The notes under the pieces are model-generated. The model worked only from the letters and a program-made list of their open reading frames with translations. It made no database searches and was not told where the DNA came from. Made by a program: the position numbers and the translations under genes. A DNA stretch of 64,000 bases from Pelobates cultripes (lineage: Eukaryota; Chordata; Amphibia; Anura; Pelobatidae), in the NCBI GenBank assembly GCA_933207985.1, contig OW240921.1:94058271-94122270 (forward strand), written 5' to 3'. How positions within the stretch are numbered: the first letter of the stretch is position 1; the number at the start of each line of letters is the position of its first letter. This document shows positions 11,352 to 23,239 of the stretch, one piece after another.

Positions 11352-12290
11352 TAAATCCTGGATGGATCTGCTATTATTAGCCATTTCACTGCTTCAATCA
11401 AGTTTAACATTTTTATTTTTATTCATTTTGTAGAATTAAATCTAGTCCATAAAGGCTTGTGGAGATATAATCCTAAAGTAATCTCAATAGTGTTCATGCC
11501 CATGGTACAAAAACGTTGTTGCTGCCTCCCCTTGAGTGTGGAGCTGTGAACACTAACCACGTGTTCCTCCTTTACTGTGTGCACTTGTCTACTTATCTTA
11601 ACCACATTATGCAGACTGCAACAAGCCTCACTCGCCCTCATTTATACTCTAGTCATGATTACCAGCCTGTTGGGGAGCAAACTTCTCTGCCAGAAACAAC
11701 CAATCATATAATGCTTGTAAATTTGCTGAAAATGTCAGCTCACCCCCTGCTTTCAAACAGTAAAGGAAGTTTCAATGGGTCATATTATTCCTACAGTCAA
11801 GGAGGTGAAAGGAATTAATTGACTCCATTCATCCATTTCACTGTTAGAATTACGTTAGCATCTGTTTCCATTTTTAGTCAACTACTCTGCTACTAATGTC
11901 TTTAGGTCCATCCAAATATCTATAAGCAAGGTATTTTACTATTATATGTATCTATTTTGCCACACCTATTCCATGTGAGACAAATCTTATTTTTGCTTTT
12001 ATACTAACATTTCAGACCCTGTGTAAAATATTGCAAGGTAAAGGACACTGTATACTGTTTAAAATGTTTCATTTCCCAAATATTTTTTATAAAGGATGAA
12101 TGAATAACTGTAAAATAAAAATGGTGTCAATTTGCATTTTTTTTTTTTTTTTTTTACATTTGGCTGCAATGCAGTATATACACAATATTGCTGTGTATGT
12201 ATATCTATTAGTTATGCACCACTTGCTTCAAATACTTTATGCTTATATTTTTTCAATCAAAAAGCTCTTGGTAGTGAATAATATGAAAAG
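11352..12290. other. Non-coding DNA
   Basis: No gene or complete repeat seen. Open frames on both strands at 11420-11820 lack motifs. Confidence 0.5.
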
Positions 12291-12625
12291 AGTGTCTCTG
12301 GCTGCTCACACCCTAGCCGCAAACTGGAAGTATGGTTAAGGCAGAGTTATACTCCATCATAGTCATAGCAACTCATACCAGTGACTAGTTAAAGTGATAT
12401 TCATCACTGCTCGAGCTAAAGCGACATCATCAGTCCAAGCAGCAGAGAGGGAGGAGGCTGCAGGAGGCCAAGGACCCTCATTCAGTGATAGTTCATTTCA
12501 AACAGTTTAACAAAGAACTGTGAGCTGATGCTAGCGGACTCCAGGCATCATTTTTTCAATTATTTTAATATCACTCAATGATATTAAGTGGTTATCGTGC
12601 CTAAAGAATCCTATTAGCTGTGAGG
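12290..12625. repeat. Degraded TTAA-type palindromic repeat
   Basis: The 'gtatggttaaggcagag' phrase is shared with about 790-810. 12390-12400 and 12580-12605 contain the 'AGTTAAAGTGATATT' and 'agtggttatcgtgcct' phrases typical of TTAA-family ends. Boundaries unresolved. Confidence 0.35.
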
Positions 12626-13835
12626 TTGTTTTCTTTCTTGTCCCCTCACTTATTACCCACAACATTTCTTGGATTTTCTACAATATATCCTACATTGTAT
12701 AAGATGTACGAATATTAACTATATTTGTGTAGACACTAACGTCACCTGTTAAAGTGATGATGGTGACTGAACTTGGCGATTTCCTTTAAGGTTATAAGAA
12801 GCTTTCCTACTGATTAGGGGTTAGATACTTCTCAAATAAACAAGGACTGAGTTGAGATCAGGTGCGTTTCTGTTCCCATGTGGCATCTGTTTATATGGAA
12901 TAGAACAGACAACAATTAAATGGAGACAATGTACAGACAAATGGTTTTGCAGTATTAATAAAATACAATGGTCGGAAATGCTTGAATCTAAAGTGGTGCG
13001 TCAGGAAGCTGAAAGCAACAAACTTGTGACTTAGACTTAATTGCTGCTAATAATAGCCAGATTTTAAAAATAGACTGTATGTCTGGCTCACTCACTGTGA
13101 TTACAGTGAACGATGCCTGCACCACTTGTTTATTGCTCAATAAAATTCCAGGTTGATATTTTGTTGACCTGCTGCTTGCGTCAGGTTTGACATAGAATAA
13201 TTCTGCTAAATGGGATCTGTCATTTGCCAGATTTTTTTTTTTTGTATTTTGTTTACTTATTCCTATATTTAAAAAAAAATATGTATTTGTGAGTTTTGAA
13301 AAATAAAATGTAATGGGGTAATCCACAACATTTCCTGCAACTGGTCGCCTCCATCTTAGCTCCATCTTAGCTCCCTGTCAATCATTGCTATACGCTCTGT
13401 CCTTCAGTCAATTGTCAGTCAACCTAGAAAAAAACAATCTTTCTATTTCTCCTGTTCATTTTGATATAATTTACTTTAAATAAGTCTTTAAAATCAATTT
13501 AGTATTGAAAATTCCAGAAAAGGAACAGTTTACCTGATATTTTTAATAGCACAGTTTAGTATCTTTTTAATAAAAATAAAAAATAATGTAAAAAATATTT
13601 TGTCCTGTAAGCTATATTTAAATGACAGAAAACTAGTTTGTGCCATCAAAATATGTCTGTCACCATTCAGCGTTGTTGATGAAGGACCTTAACTCGTTTA
13701 GAGGTGTACCAGCCCCTTACACATCCACTGCTTATCAGACCTGATGTTAAGTTTCAATATTTATATACACTATTGAAGGCAGTGTGCTTCCATCAGCCCC
13801 TTGTACATCCAATGCACATTAAATGTGACACTAAC
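12626..13835. other. AT-rich non-coding DNA
   Basis: No gene seen. A small direct repeat, CTCCATCTTAG twice, lies at about 13350-13372. Confidence 0.45.
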
Positions 13836-14007
13836 AAGGTTATTTATTAAAGTGAGATATCAAAGAGAATTTCAAAGTTTAGGTTAAAAGCGCAGAGCTG
13901 AAAAAATTCTCTAAGTCAGTATGCCTTTAGTTTGGCTACTCTGGCCTGAAATTTGAACTTCACTTTAAACTAACTTTGAATTCTCAGTATTCTTAGTAAA
14001 TAACCTT
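13836..14007. mobile_element. Small palindromic MITE (AAGGTTATTTA family), copy 1
   Basis: 172 bp bounded by AAGGTTATTTATTAAAGTGA and its inverse, ending TAAATAACCTT. The interior is dominated by 'ttcaaatt/aatttgaa' phrases. Related copies occur at 35256, 40450, 47325, 61830 and 62840. No coding capacity. Superfamily unknown. Confidence 0.7.
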
Positions 14008-14084
14008 GAAAGTCAGACTTGTTATTTAATCACTTTATGAATATAGAACATACCACTGCTTGTTTGCACAGTTGGGTGGTATGT

Positions 14085-14605
14085 ACCAGGTATACTCTAT
14101 GGAGCCCAGCCATGTAAAGCGGCACGGTCAGCCCCCCTGAAAAATGAATATTTTACAAAGATAGAATCTCTATGAAATATTCAGTTTGACTGGGTTGGAA
14201 TGTCACTGAAATTCCAGCCCAGTCAAGAGATATATAGAGCCAGAGTAGGGACTGCTTTGTCATTGCATATTTCCTCCGCCTGACTTTATGAGACACTGGG
14301 CGAAGCTACAATGTCAATCCTGACGGCCGTCACCAGTGATGGCTGCAGGGAATTGGCTCTGTACATGGAGGATCTCACGGAATCCTTCATAGACTTCATT
14401 GCAACACTCTCGCGCATGTGCGTGAGTACAGAAGTGACGTCGGATCCTGACGTTGCAGTGCCAGGAGTCAAAGATGGCCGACCCTCGAAGGACAGGTTCA
14501 AGTCAGTAAATCTCACCTTTACCTGCCCCCCTGTCCACCAGACAACCAGCGGCAAAGTCACCTTTGGGGGTCTTTTTGAATTCTGCAAAGTCCACACACC
14601 TTGAC
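14085..14605. repeat. Unclassified GC-richer repeat-like segment
   Basis: Stands out by higher GC content. It contains a palindrome (GACTGGGTTGGAAT...ATTCCAGCCCAGTC, about 14188-14225). Overlapping open frames of about 100 codons on both strands (14286-14604) look like low-stop GC-rich repeat sequence, not a gene. Family not recognised. Confidence 0.35.
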
Positions 14606-15090
14606 AATGCGCTTTAATGGTCTAATAATAAAGTCAGCTGATAGCACCAAAGTTTGCTCATCCAAGCCCACATCTAGAATTGAAAACATTATGGCAAGAT
14701 GTCGTCTTCAATATTACAGACACTATTAACAATGATCAGAGAGAGAGAGTCTGATCCACCTCAATAGAAAGATGGGACACACTCAGTTATGTTACTCAAT
14801 ATGATGCTTTAACCTACAAGTACACAAGAGTAACATGTTGTTCACAAGGGTTTGTTTTAAAACCTCGATCGAAAAATGTTAAATTTTTCTCATGAATTAA
14901 TAGCGAGTAAGGAAGGAAAAGTTCCTGATTCCTGTGCTAGGAGGGTGACATCAATTAAATATATTTTGTCAGTAAAACTCACTGTACTGTTTTAAATGCT
15001 GTCTCTACATCGAGACTGTAGATTTGGTAAAAAATGTAAATCTGACTCTTGTTATGTATTATGTATAAGCCGTAGATTTGCATAAATATT
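14606..15090. other. Non-coding DNA
   Basis: No gene or element recognised between the GC-rich segment and the LINE 3' end. Confidence 0.45.
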
Positions 15091-15091
15091 A

Positions 15092-15640
15092 TTATTTATA
15101 AAATATTTTACCAGGAAAGATACATTGAGATTTCTCTCGTTTTCAAGTATGTCCTGGGTCCACAAAACATTGCATTGTTACAATAGGGTACAATAAAATA
15201 CAAAAACAATATTAATACACACTACATACAACATTTAACTTAGAACAGGTAGGAAATATATAATCAACCATGACTCGTACATTCTTTTTAGAGGTATGTA
15301 GAGAGGGATCTCTTAAAGGACTTTAGGCTTGGGGAAGATTTGAAAGTGTGCGGGAGGTCGTTCCATAATTGTGGTGCTCTGTAGGAAAAGATAGCTTTCA
15401 TTTTGCATTGAGGTAGACTAAATAAAGTGCTGGTACTGGATCGGAGGTTATAGGAGGTGGGAACAACGGGGGAGAGCATTTTTCTCAGGCAGGATGGGAG
15501 CTTCCCAGAAAAGCTCTTAAACACAAGGCTGGAAAGATGAAGGGTGCGTCTAGATTCCATAAATATAATTAAATATGATTGGCCTCCAAACATATTGTCG
15601 TATAGTGAAGATGGCATGAAATAAGATCCTTGCTTGTGGG
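15092..15640 (-). mobile_element. LINE 3' end with reverse-transcriptase C-terminus, copy 1
   Basis: On the minus strand, 15288-15617 encodes a 109-residue non-LTR retrotransposon polyprotein tail containing S-Y-R-A-P-Q-L-W-N-D-L-P followed by F-K-R-S-L-S-T-Y-L, the hallmark end of L2/Rex/CR1-like reverse transcriptases. A 3' UTR runs down to about 15092, where it ends in AATATTTTATAA. The element is 5'-truncated. The same 3' UTR occurs at 21750-22021, so it is a multicopy family. Confidence 0.8.
15288..15617 (-). pseudogene. LINE reverse-transcriptase C-terminal fragment
   Basis: A 109-codon open frame lacking all catalytic reverse-transcriptase motifs. Only the conserved tail after the thumb region remains (Y-N-L-R-S-S near residues 56-61, then S-Y-R-A-P-Q-L-W-N near 79-87). 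It is a non-functional remnant. The clade (L2, Rex or CR1) needs a protein comparison. Confidence 0.75.
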
Positions 15641-15808
15641 GACTTCAGGTTTAATAGGCATTAGCATACAAGGTGACCAGTAAGGTGGTTACATGTGGCT
15701 AGAGAATAGTTAACATGTAGTTGGTAAAATCTCCTTTATAGCAGTTTCCATGATAGGCTGAGCCCTTCAGTTTAGCAGTCTCTGGAACTTTGTTGGTAGA
15801 TAATATGC

Positions 15809-16818
15809 TGTAGCGGAGAGGTAGTATAATCCACAGTATCGCCACTGGGTAACAGGAACAGCATAAAATAATCCAGGTAAATGAATACAGCATACAATAG
15901 TCCTGGTAGCGTTGTAAGAATCCTTCCCTCCCAAGAACTAGACGACACATAGGCTGGGAGTCAACTGAGGTTTTATTCACAGGTCACAGTATTTATGCAA
16001 GTCCCCATGCAAGGGGTTTCCCTACTGACATTGCAGGGGTTATACAGTAGGGGAACATGGGGGACTTAACAACCTGGACATTTTTCCCATCATGCACTGC
16101 TGGACGAGAGGGATACTCCCACTAGAATATACAGTTAAGTGGATTATCCCTCCGTGCAGCAGAACCAATATTTCACATAAAAATTTATAACTTTCACATT
16201 ATTCACTCTATTTAAACGAATGGACGTTCGGTAGATAGCTGGGGTATGGGCATACAGTTCGTGAGAATACCGCTCAGATCCCAGCATAACTAACTGAATG
16301 CCGCGTGAAACACACATTATATTCAAGTTACATCCAAAGTACCGATTGACAATAGCGGAACAAACTACCAAACGCCCGGGGCTCCCGAACGGCCTGGAAG
16401 TCCAGCGCTATTCGTGCCGTCGAGTAGCCGATTTTAGTTCCAGGCGCTCGACAACCAAATACCGCTGGGCTAACAAAGGATCCCAGATGGCCGACCGCCA
16501 CGTGGTTGGTAGCCGAACGACGGCCACCTAAGAAAGCACTTAACTACCGATTGCAACAATGTTGCAATCGGTTAATGGGCGCCACACGACCTACTGTGTG
16601 TGGTCGGCCCATTCGGTAGTTTATTCGTTTTACGAACAGTGTTGAAATTCACTGTTCGTGAAACTCCTGTATGAATGCTGGTGGTTTTCATGCCACCAGC
16701 ATACGAATGCTCTTGTTCGCCTGAAATGTAGATAGATGAATACACTTGGTTTTAACAACCTTAAAGCTATAGAAACACATTTATACAACTACAGTCTTAA
16801 GTGGCTAGTTTTGCCACA
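15809..16818 (-). mobile_element. Solo LTR, family 1, copy 1
   Basis: A 1,010-bp unit flanked by a perfect 5-bp target duplication, TATGC (15804-15808 and 16819-16823). Read on the minus strand it begins TGTGGCAAAA and ends CTCTCCGCTACA, the TG...CA of an LTR. A TATA-like ATAAATA followed about 15 bases later by AATAAAA (around 15970-16000, minus strand) fits promoter and poly(A) signals. No internal retrotransposon genes are attached, so it is a solo LTR, presumably from a Gypsy-like element. It contains a 27-bp palindrome at 16546-16572. Confidence 0.85.
16546..16572. repeat. Perfect palindrome within LTR
   Basis: Arms ACCGATTGCAACA and TGTTGCAATCGGT around one central base. The equivalent palindrome in the related LTR (about 50030-50062) has a different outer sequence, with ACCCGTT/AACGGGT-type changes matched on both sides. 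Confidence 0.9.
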
Positions 16819-16823
16819 TATGC

Positions 16824-18551
16824 CTTCAGCTGATATTTAGGACATTGATGGATTTACATTTTTTTTAGGAATGAGGGAAAACAGGACTATATGAGCATTA
16901 GGAATATTTTGCCAGTGAGAGATGTGTGATGTTTTGAGACTTATATAGAAACACAAATAGACGGGAACAATCCCCTACTTAAGCTTGTGATATTATTCCC
17001 AACATCCTTGCACTACTAGCGAAGAAGACCAACCATAGAATATTTGGCTAAAGACATTGGCCATATCTTTATTCGAATAATTAACTGGCTTAACTGATCA
17101 AGTCCTTCGCATTTCATAAAACACATTACCAGGATAAACCTGCAGTCACAAGCCCAATACTTATTAGTCCAGGGCTTTATTTTAATCAGCAAATCAGAAA
17201 AAAATATTTATACTGTGTAGACATTTCATACATGTTGAGTTTAAGAATGTAACTGCTAAGAAAATAATAGTGATCAGCAAGCACTTTGATCCTTTTAACA
17301 GATTGGCTGCCTATTTTGGATAATTTAACCCCTTAAGGACACATCTTCTGTAATAAAAGGGAATCATGATGGAATATTTCCGTCATGTATCCTTAAGGAG
17401 TTAAAATGTTTATAATGTTTACGTTTGATGCGTGTAATAGGAGGAGTTTTGGATACGTTCACAAAATGCCCGAGAATGCTATGAAATGTTGTCTAGATTG
17501 GATGATTGGATTTTTCACTGCTATGTCCCTGAATGACATTGTATGATTATTTTTTTTATGATTGTGAATCCTTTTGAAGAAGTCCATTATCAACATATTA
17601 ATAAACATCGCATAATGTTTTTTTTTTTTATTATTATTTCCATTTTTAGTAAACTGTGTATTAAAAGAATCTTTATATTAGGTCTCTGAGATACTCATTC
17701 ATTACATTTTTTTTCCAATTATTTAATTGTGCTATGTCTACAATATCTGCCTTTACTTTCAATCAACCTGTGTATTTGAAATTCATGGTATGAGGTTTTT
17801 TTTCCCATTCCTTTCAATGGCAGAGGTAAAAATAGATAGACTCTATGTTCAATCCAGTTTATTCATTGAAATTCTTTGTTGTATTAAAGATAAAGGCTAG
17901 GCTTTTAAACTCCATCTATTATTGGAGAGGCCACACAGACGTTAAAAGGATTCAATAAATGTATATTTCGAGTGTACTTTGTGTCAAACCATTTAAAGAC
18001 TATAAAAAAACAATTTAGGCTTACAGAAATGGAAAAACTTAGAAATATTCAAGAGAGACATTGCAAGGATCTGACTCCTCTTATTGTATGACCATAAGAA
18101 CAATACAAGGCAAGATAGTCAAGATTCCAATCATAATGAGCACCGTGAGCGAACTCGAAATATAATACAACAGTAATTGGTGTTACCACCTTTGTGTGTC
18201 TTTTTGAAAACAAAACAAAAAACAACAATCCAAAATTAGAGTTCTAAGGAGTTTGACTCTCGACCTCCTCTCATCGATGTTATACCTTTTTGATTGAGCT
18301 CAGCAAGCAGTTTCTGCAAATATATTTTTTTAAATTGATCGCTGTTTGAGGATTATGTCAGAATTTGAAAGGCTGTGTTGCTCTTGTGTCCTCATTGAAA
18401 TGGTGGCTAGGTAGAAAAAGCTGTATAAAATGTTATATAAAAGACTTCCTACTCAACTCTGTAGAATCACGTTGACTGAGTCACATGTTCTTCTTTAACT
18501 GATACTACCTAAAGGGTCAGTTTAATCAATGGCAGAATTCTATGTATCAGT
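16824..18551. other. AT-rich non-coding DNA
   Basis: No gene seen. It contains the 80-bp miniature element at 17325-17404; otherwise unique-looking sequence with short homopolymer tracts. Confidence 0.5.
17325..17404. mobile_element. 80-bp miniature palindromic element, copy 1
   Basis: Starts TTAACCCCTTAAGGACACAT and ends ATCCTTAAGGAGTTAA; the ends are inverted repeats. It is exactly 80 bp, like the inverted-orientation relative at 20354-20433, and both share an 'AAAAGGGAATCATGA' core. No coding capacity. Confidence 0.8.
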
Positions 18552-18559
18552 GGTAGACC

Positions 18560-20223
18560 CAGTGGTGTATCCTGGTTTTGTGCTTCCCAAGGCATCACAA
18601 AACACAGGCACCCTCCATACCCCACCCCCCTCAACCTTCTAAATGCACATACACACTCACTGACAGATACATATACACTCAGTGTCAGACACACACATTC
18701 ACTGACAGACACACATACACTAGCTAACAGACATACATACTCACTGACAGACACACATACACACACACATTCACTAATAGACAACATACACACTAACAGA
18801 CATACACACTCACTAACAAACATGCATACACACTAATAGACCCAGACACTAACACACTCTCTAACAGACAGACACACTAACACACTCTCTAACAGACACA
18901 CACTCACTAACAGACACACACATAGTAACACACTCACTAACATACACACACACACACACACACTAGCACACACACATAGTAACACACTCACTAACAGACA
19001 CACACATACACTAACAGACACACACACACACACACACACTCACTAATAGACAACATACATACTAACATACATACACAATCACTAACAGACATGCATACAC
19101 ACCAACAGACCCAGACACTAACACACTCTCTAACAGACACACTCTCACTAACAGACACACACATAGTAACACACTCACTAATAGACACACACACACACAC
19201 ACACACACTAGCACACTAGTAACACTCACTAACAGACACACACACACACACACACACTAGTACACACACACACTCACTAATAGACACACACACACACACA
19301 CATAACACTCAGACACACACACACTAACAGACACACACATAGTAGCACACTCACTAACAGACACACACGCACACTAACAGACACACACGCACACTAACAG
19401 ACAAACACACTCACTAACAGACACACACATAGTAAGACACTCACTAACAGACACACACTAACAGACATACACATAGTAACACAATCACTAACAGACACAC
19501 ACACACTAACAGACACACACATAGTAACACACTCACTAACACACACACACTCTCTTACAGACACATACACACTAAGACACACACACTAATACACTATCTA
19601 ATAGACACACACATAGTAACACACTCACTAACAGACACACACACACACACTCACTGACACACACACTCACTGACACACATACACACTAACAGATACACAC
19701 ACACACACACTAACAGACACACACTCTAACAGACACACATACACACTCACTAACAGACACACTAACACACACTCACATTTTAAATTATTATTTTTTTTTA
19801 AATTCAATCCCCCCCCCAGCCTCCCTACCTTTGGGAATGCTGGGGTGGATTCTCGTTTTCCCTGGGGTCCAATGGAGCTTCTGGGCTGCTGGGCGGCCGG
19901 TCGGTCGGTGAGTGCAGGCGGCGAGGGAGCACTAATTATCCTGTTCACTCGTGTGCCGCGTAGCGATGCCGGCGCCGGAATGACGTCATATTCCGGCTCC
20001 GGCATTACTGCGGTGCGCACGAGGGAGCTGAACAGGAGGATTAGTGCTCCCTCGCTGCCCACCCGGAAAGCTCCGCCGCTGCCAGCCAGGGGGGTCCTGA
20101 GGTGGCCACCCGGCCAGCTCCTGGGCCCCCCAGGACAAGAGGCTTGCAAGGCATTTGCCAGGGTGATTGGGGGGGCGGCTTTTTTTGCAAATGCCTTGTT
20201 TGCCTCTGGGGAATATGCCCATG
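18560..20223. mobile_element. Non-autonomous hAT-type element with expanded CA microsatellite
   Basis: Relative of 10367-11343. It starts CAGTGGTGTATCC, and the other end read inward is CATGGGCATATTCC. The 8-bp target duplications GGTAGACC (18552-18559) and GGTAGAAC (20224-20231) differ at one base. The interior from about 18650 to 19770 is a very long array of CACTAACAGACACACACA-type repeats. 19810-20220 holds the shared GC-rich half (CCAGCCTCCCTAC) with an imperfect hairpin whose outer arms contain GAGGGAGCACTAAT. Open frames on both strands are microsatellite artefacts. No transposase. Confidence 0.85.
18650..19775. repeat. Long CA-rich mini/microsatellite
   Basis: About 1.1 kb of ACACACACTAACAGAC-like units with frequent interruptions such as CATAGTAACACACTCA. 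It lies within the hAT-type element. Confidence 0.95.
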
Positions 20224-20353
20224 GGTAGAACCACTGATTCTAAGAAAGGACATGGGACTATTGACCGATAGGAATAATTGGAGGAAAATGTAACTGAATT
20301 GTGACTTCAAAACAAAAAATTAGAGCAAATTTATTTTCATCCTCCAAACTGTT

Positions 20354-20433
20354 TTAACCCCTTGAGCACACATGACATGTGTGACATGTCATGATTCCCT
20401 TTTATTCCAGAAGATTAGTCCTTAAGGGGTTAA
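20354..20433. mobile_element. 80-bp miniature palindromic element, copy 2
   Basis: Starts TTAACCCCTTGAGCACACAT and ends AGTCCTTAAGGGGTTAA. It is 80 bp long, in the opposite orientation to 17325-17404. Shared core: CATGATTCCCTTTTATT. Confidence 0.8.
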
Positions 20434-21470
20434 ACGGTTTCTCCAACCCTTTTTAGTATCAAAAAGAACAATGTACTATTGGCATTATTCTCTGTTCCTC
20501 TCCAAAATAAATGCTTATCCAGCACCAGGTGAAATTTCCAGCTTTGCTTGGCGCCCCCCATGTGATGTCACAGGAGCTGGGCAGAGATCCAATCAGAGTC
20601 TTCTCATAGAGAAGATTTTGGCGGAATTAACGTGCTCAGAGCGCAATCGCGCCCTCTGAGCCCGCAAAGGGAAGAGGAAAGTGAGGGAGGGAGTGAATGG
20701 AAGAGATGGGAGGGTGGGGGATTAAAAAATAAATTGCGTAGGGGATAGGCAGGAGGGAAGTATTTAATCAGAATGGGAGGGAGGGGAGACAAGACATTCT
20801 CACTTGCAGGCTCTGCCTCCACAGGAGAAGCAGTTTCATCTGTCGCCAACGTGCATTGTGCTGAAAACAGATGTAAAATATGCACAGAGTTGACATTAGG
20901 CAGCCCAGAACAGAGTTCTGGGGGTGAATCTTGCCCCAGCACACAATTAAAAATACAAAAACAAAGAGGACTAAATGAGGCTGCTCCCACAGAGGAATGG
21001 TAAGCCAGGAGATGCACCGACAATGTATTTACTTATATCTATGCTTTACAAAATATTCCCCTAAGAGAGACTATAATACATGCAAATGTTTATTTTAAAT
21101 AAGAAAAAATGTTGATGATTTGCCTGCCTCCACTAAGCTGAACAACCAGGAAGTTACAGGACCTGTAGTCTGATTGAGAGCCAGAGGGGTTGTACCAAGG
21201 TTAATTCATAAAAGTGATGATTTTTATTCAAATCAACACTTTTGTGAGATGAAAAAAATAGGACACAATCTTCACAGATAAAGCACTTCAACAAGCTAAA
21301 GTGGTTTAGGTGTTGGCGGTGTTTCATTTAGATCTACTCCTTGATCCTTTGGTCCTTGCCAGAGATTTTTATGTTTAATGATTATACAAACGAATAGTAT
21401 AATGTGTTGCAACAAACATATACCATTGTATCCTAGCTTTCCAGTACAGATTCTTTATACAGGTCCATTG
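20434..21470. other. Repeat-like non-coding DNA
   Basis: 20520-21000 is GC-richer with open frames on both strands but no protein motif. 21190-21250 carries a small palindrome ('aaaagtgatgatt...aatcaacactttt'). I could not assign a family and see no gene. Confidence 0.4.
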
Positions 21471-21690
21471 AACATAGAAACATAGAATGTGACTGCAGAT
21501 AAGAACCCTTTGGGCCATCTATTCTGCCCAATTTTCTAAATAATTTCATTAGTTTCTGGCCTTATCTGATAGCTAAGATAGCCTCATGCCTATCCCACGC
21601 ATGCTTAAACTCCTTCACTGTGTTAACCTCTACCACTTCAGCTGGAAGACTATTCCATGTATCCACTACCCTCTCAACTTCTCATCTTAT
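21470..21690. repeat. Interspersed repeat fragment
   Basis: Contains the phrases 'aacatagaaacatagaatgtg' and 'gccttatctgatagctaaga', which I know as a high-copy frog repeat. Class not certain; possibly the 3' part of a non-LTR element. Confidence 0.45.
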
Positions 21691-22299
21691 GGCGAGGGTT
21701 TTGTTTTGGCTGGTCAACATAAGTGTTCTGTCCATATATATATTTTTTTTTAATATTTTACCAGGATGGATACATTGAGATTTCTCTCATTTTCAAGTAT
21801 GTCCTGGGTCCACAAAACATTGCATTATTACAATAGGATACAATATTACAAAAATACAATACAAACTATAAATATATATACACATATATATATATAAATT
21901 TAATACATAACAGATAATAAATATATTCAACCATGACAGGTGCATTCTGTGCTAAGGTATATTGTCATAGATCTCTTAAACGATTTTAGATTGAATGAAG
22001 ATTTGACTGTGTCCCTGAGATCAGAGGCTGCTCTAGACTTGATGAGGCCTTAGGTGAACTTCAAGCATGAGGCCCCACTAACACTCAAAGTATAAAATAA
22101 TAGGGTTGTATTTTGTGTGTGTGCAAGGAGCATTCGCTATATCAAAAGGTGGACTTACAGCGCTGGATACAGAGAGTCAGTCTTTGCATTCATTGTTCAG
22201 AAGCTTGCAATGTCACAGCTGCCTGTGACCCTGCATTGTGAGCTCTCTGACTATAGTTGTAGCATAATTTGCAAACAAAATTAATTTGCAATAAATAAA

Positions 22300-22570
22300 T
22301 TTAAGGGTGATATTGAGGGGGTTACTGGGAGGGGTATATTGGGAGGGGGTGATATTGATGGGGGTTACTGGGAGGGGGGGGTATATTGGGAAGGGGGTGG
22401 ATATTGAGAGGGGGTATATTAAGGGGGTGGGAGGGAGGGGGTATATTGAAGGGGGTTAATGGGAGGGAGGGGGTTATTGGGTTGGGGTGATATTGAGGGG
22501 GTTACTGGGAGGGAGGGGGTATATTGGGAGGGGGGTACATTGAGGGGGTTACTGGGAGGGAGGCGGTAAT
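22300..22570 (+). repeat. G-rich minisatellite
   Basis: Irregular repeats of GGGGGTTACTGGGAGGG and GGGGGTATATTGGGAGG. Runs of 3-7 G at short spacing could form G-quadruplexes on the plus strand. Confidence 0.85.
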
Positions 22571-22897
22571 GGTGGTGTGGGAGGGGGCACTAAATACCTG
22601 CATTCCCTAGTGGTTCAGTGGCCTTCATTCCCTGGTGGTCCGGTGGTGATGTCTGGTCTGCAGCTCCGCAAAGTGTGCAGAGCTGCAGACCAAGTGTCTC
22701 GCAAGACCCTGTCAGAGCATTGCCGTGGTAACCTGCGGCAACGCTCCGATTGGCCAGATCTCGCAAGACATTTGGTCTGCAGCTCTGCACACTGCGCGGA
22801 GCTGCAGACCAACGGCTACAGGTGCTCTCCGACCAGGCAGCCTGGAGGGGCCTCGCACCCGGCGGCATACTGGGCAAGCCGCCGGGCCCCCTTCCTG

Positions 22898-22934
22898 GTG
22901 TCAGGTCCTCGGTCACTGACCGAGGACCTGACAC
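22898..22934. repeat. 37-bp perfect palindrome
   Basis: GTGTCAGGTCCTCGGTCA, one central C, then the exact inverse. It lies within the hAT-type element. Confidence 0.9.
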
Positions 22935-23239
22935 AGTTTGCCATAAGACGGTTTAGGCGACCAAGAGGCCCCAGCCAGCGCGAGGCCTTAGGCGGCCGCC
23001 TAAACTCCCTAATTAGAGAGCCGCCTCTGCCTGAGATTATTCCATAATTGTGGTGCTCTGTAGGAAAAGGAGCATCGATCCACTTTATTTTTGTATTGCG
23101 GTATGCTATAGCTCTCAACCCTTATTTTGTATTTATAATACAATGCGAGGATTATTTTCTTCAATTGTAAATTCTCTGGCAATGCCAGGTTTAAAACAAT
23201 TACATGGTAGGTAAGTGTGCCAGGAGAGCAAGATACAGA

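Larger units (their letters stand above)
22022..23029. mobile_element. Non-autonomous hAT-type element (1,008 bp)
   Basis: Flanked by a perfect 8-bp target duplication, CCTGAGAT (22014-22021 and 23030-23037). Ends: CAGAGGCTGCTCT at the left, CAGAGGCGGCTCT read inward from the right. It contains a G-rich tandem tract (about 22300-22570, GGGGGTTACTGGGAGGG units), an imperfect inverted repeat around TGGTCTGCAGCTC (22640-22815) and a 37-bp perfect palindrome (22898-22934). Overlapping open frames on both strands arise from GC-rich palindromic sequence. No transposase. Confidence 0.9.

Noticed and set aside
14286..14604. Mirror open frames of about 100 codons on both strands
   Set aside because: GC-rich repeat-like sequence with no motif, splice signals or known family.
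18509..20149. Several minus-strand open frames rich in C, V and S
   Set aside because: Microsatellite artefacts within a hAT-type element.
22577..23118. Overlapping open frames of 60-156 codons on both strands
   Set aside because: They come from GC-rich inverted repeats inside a transposon; no protein motif.
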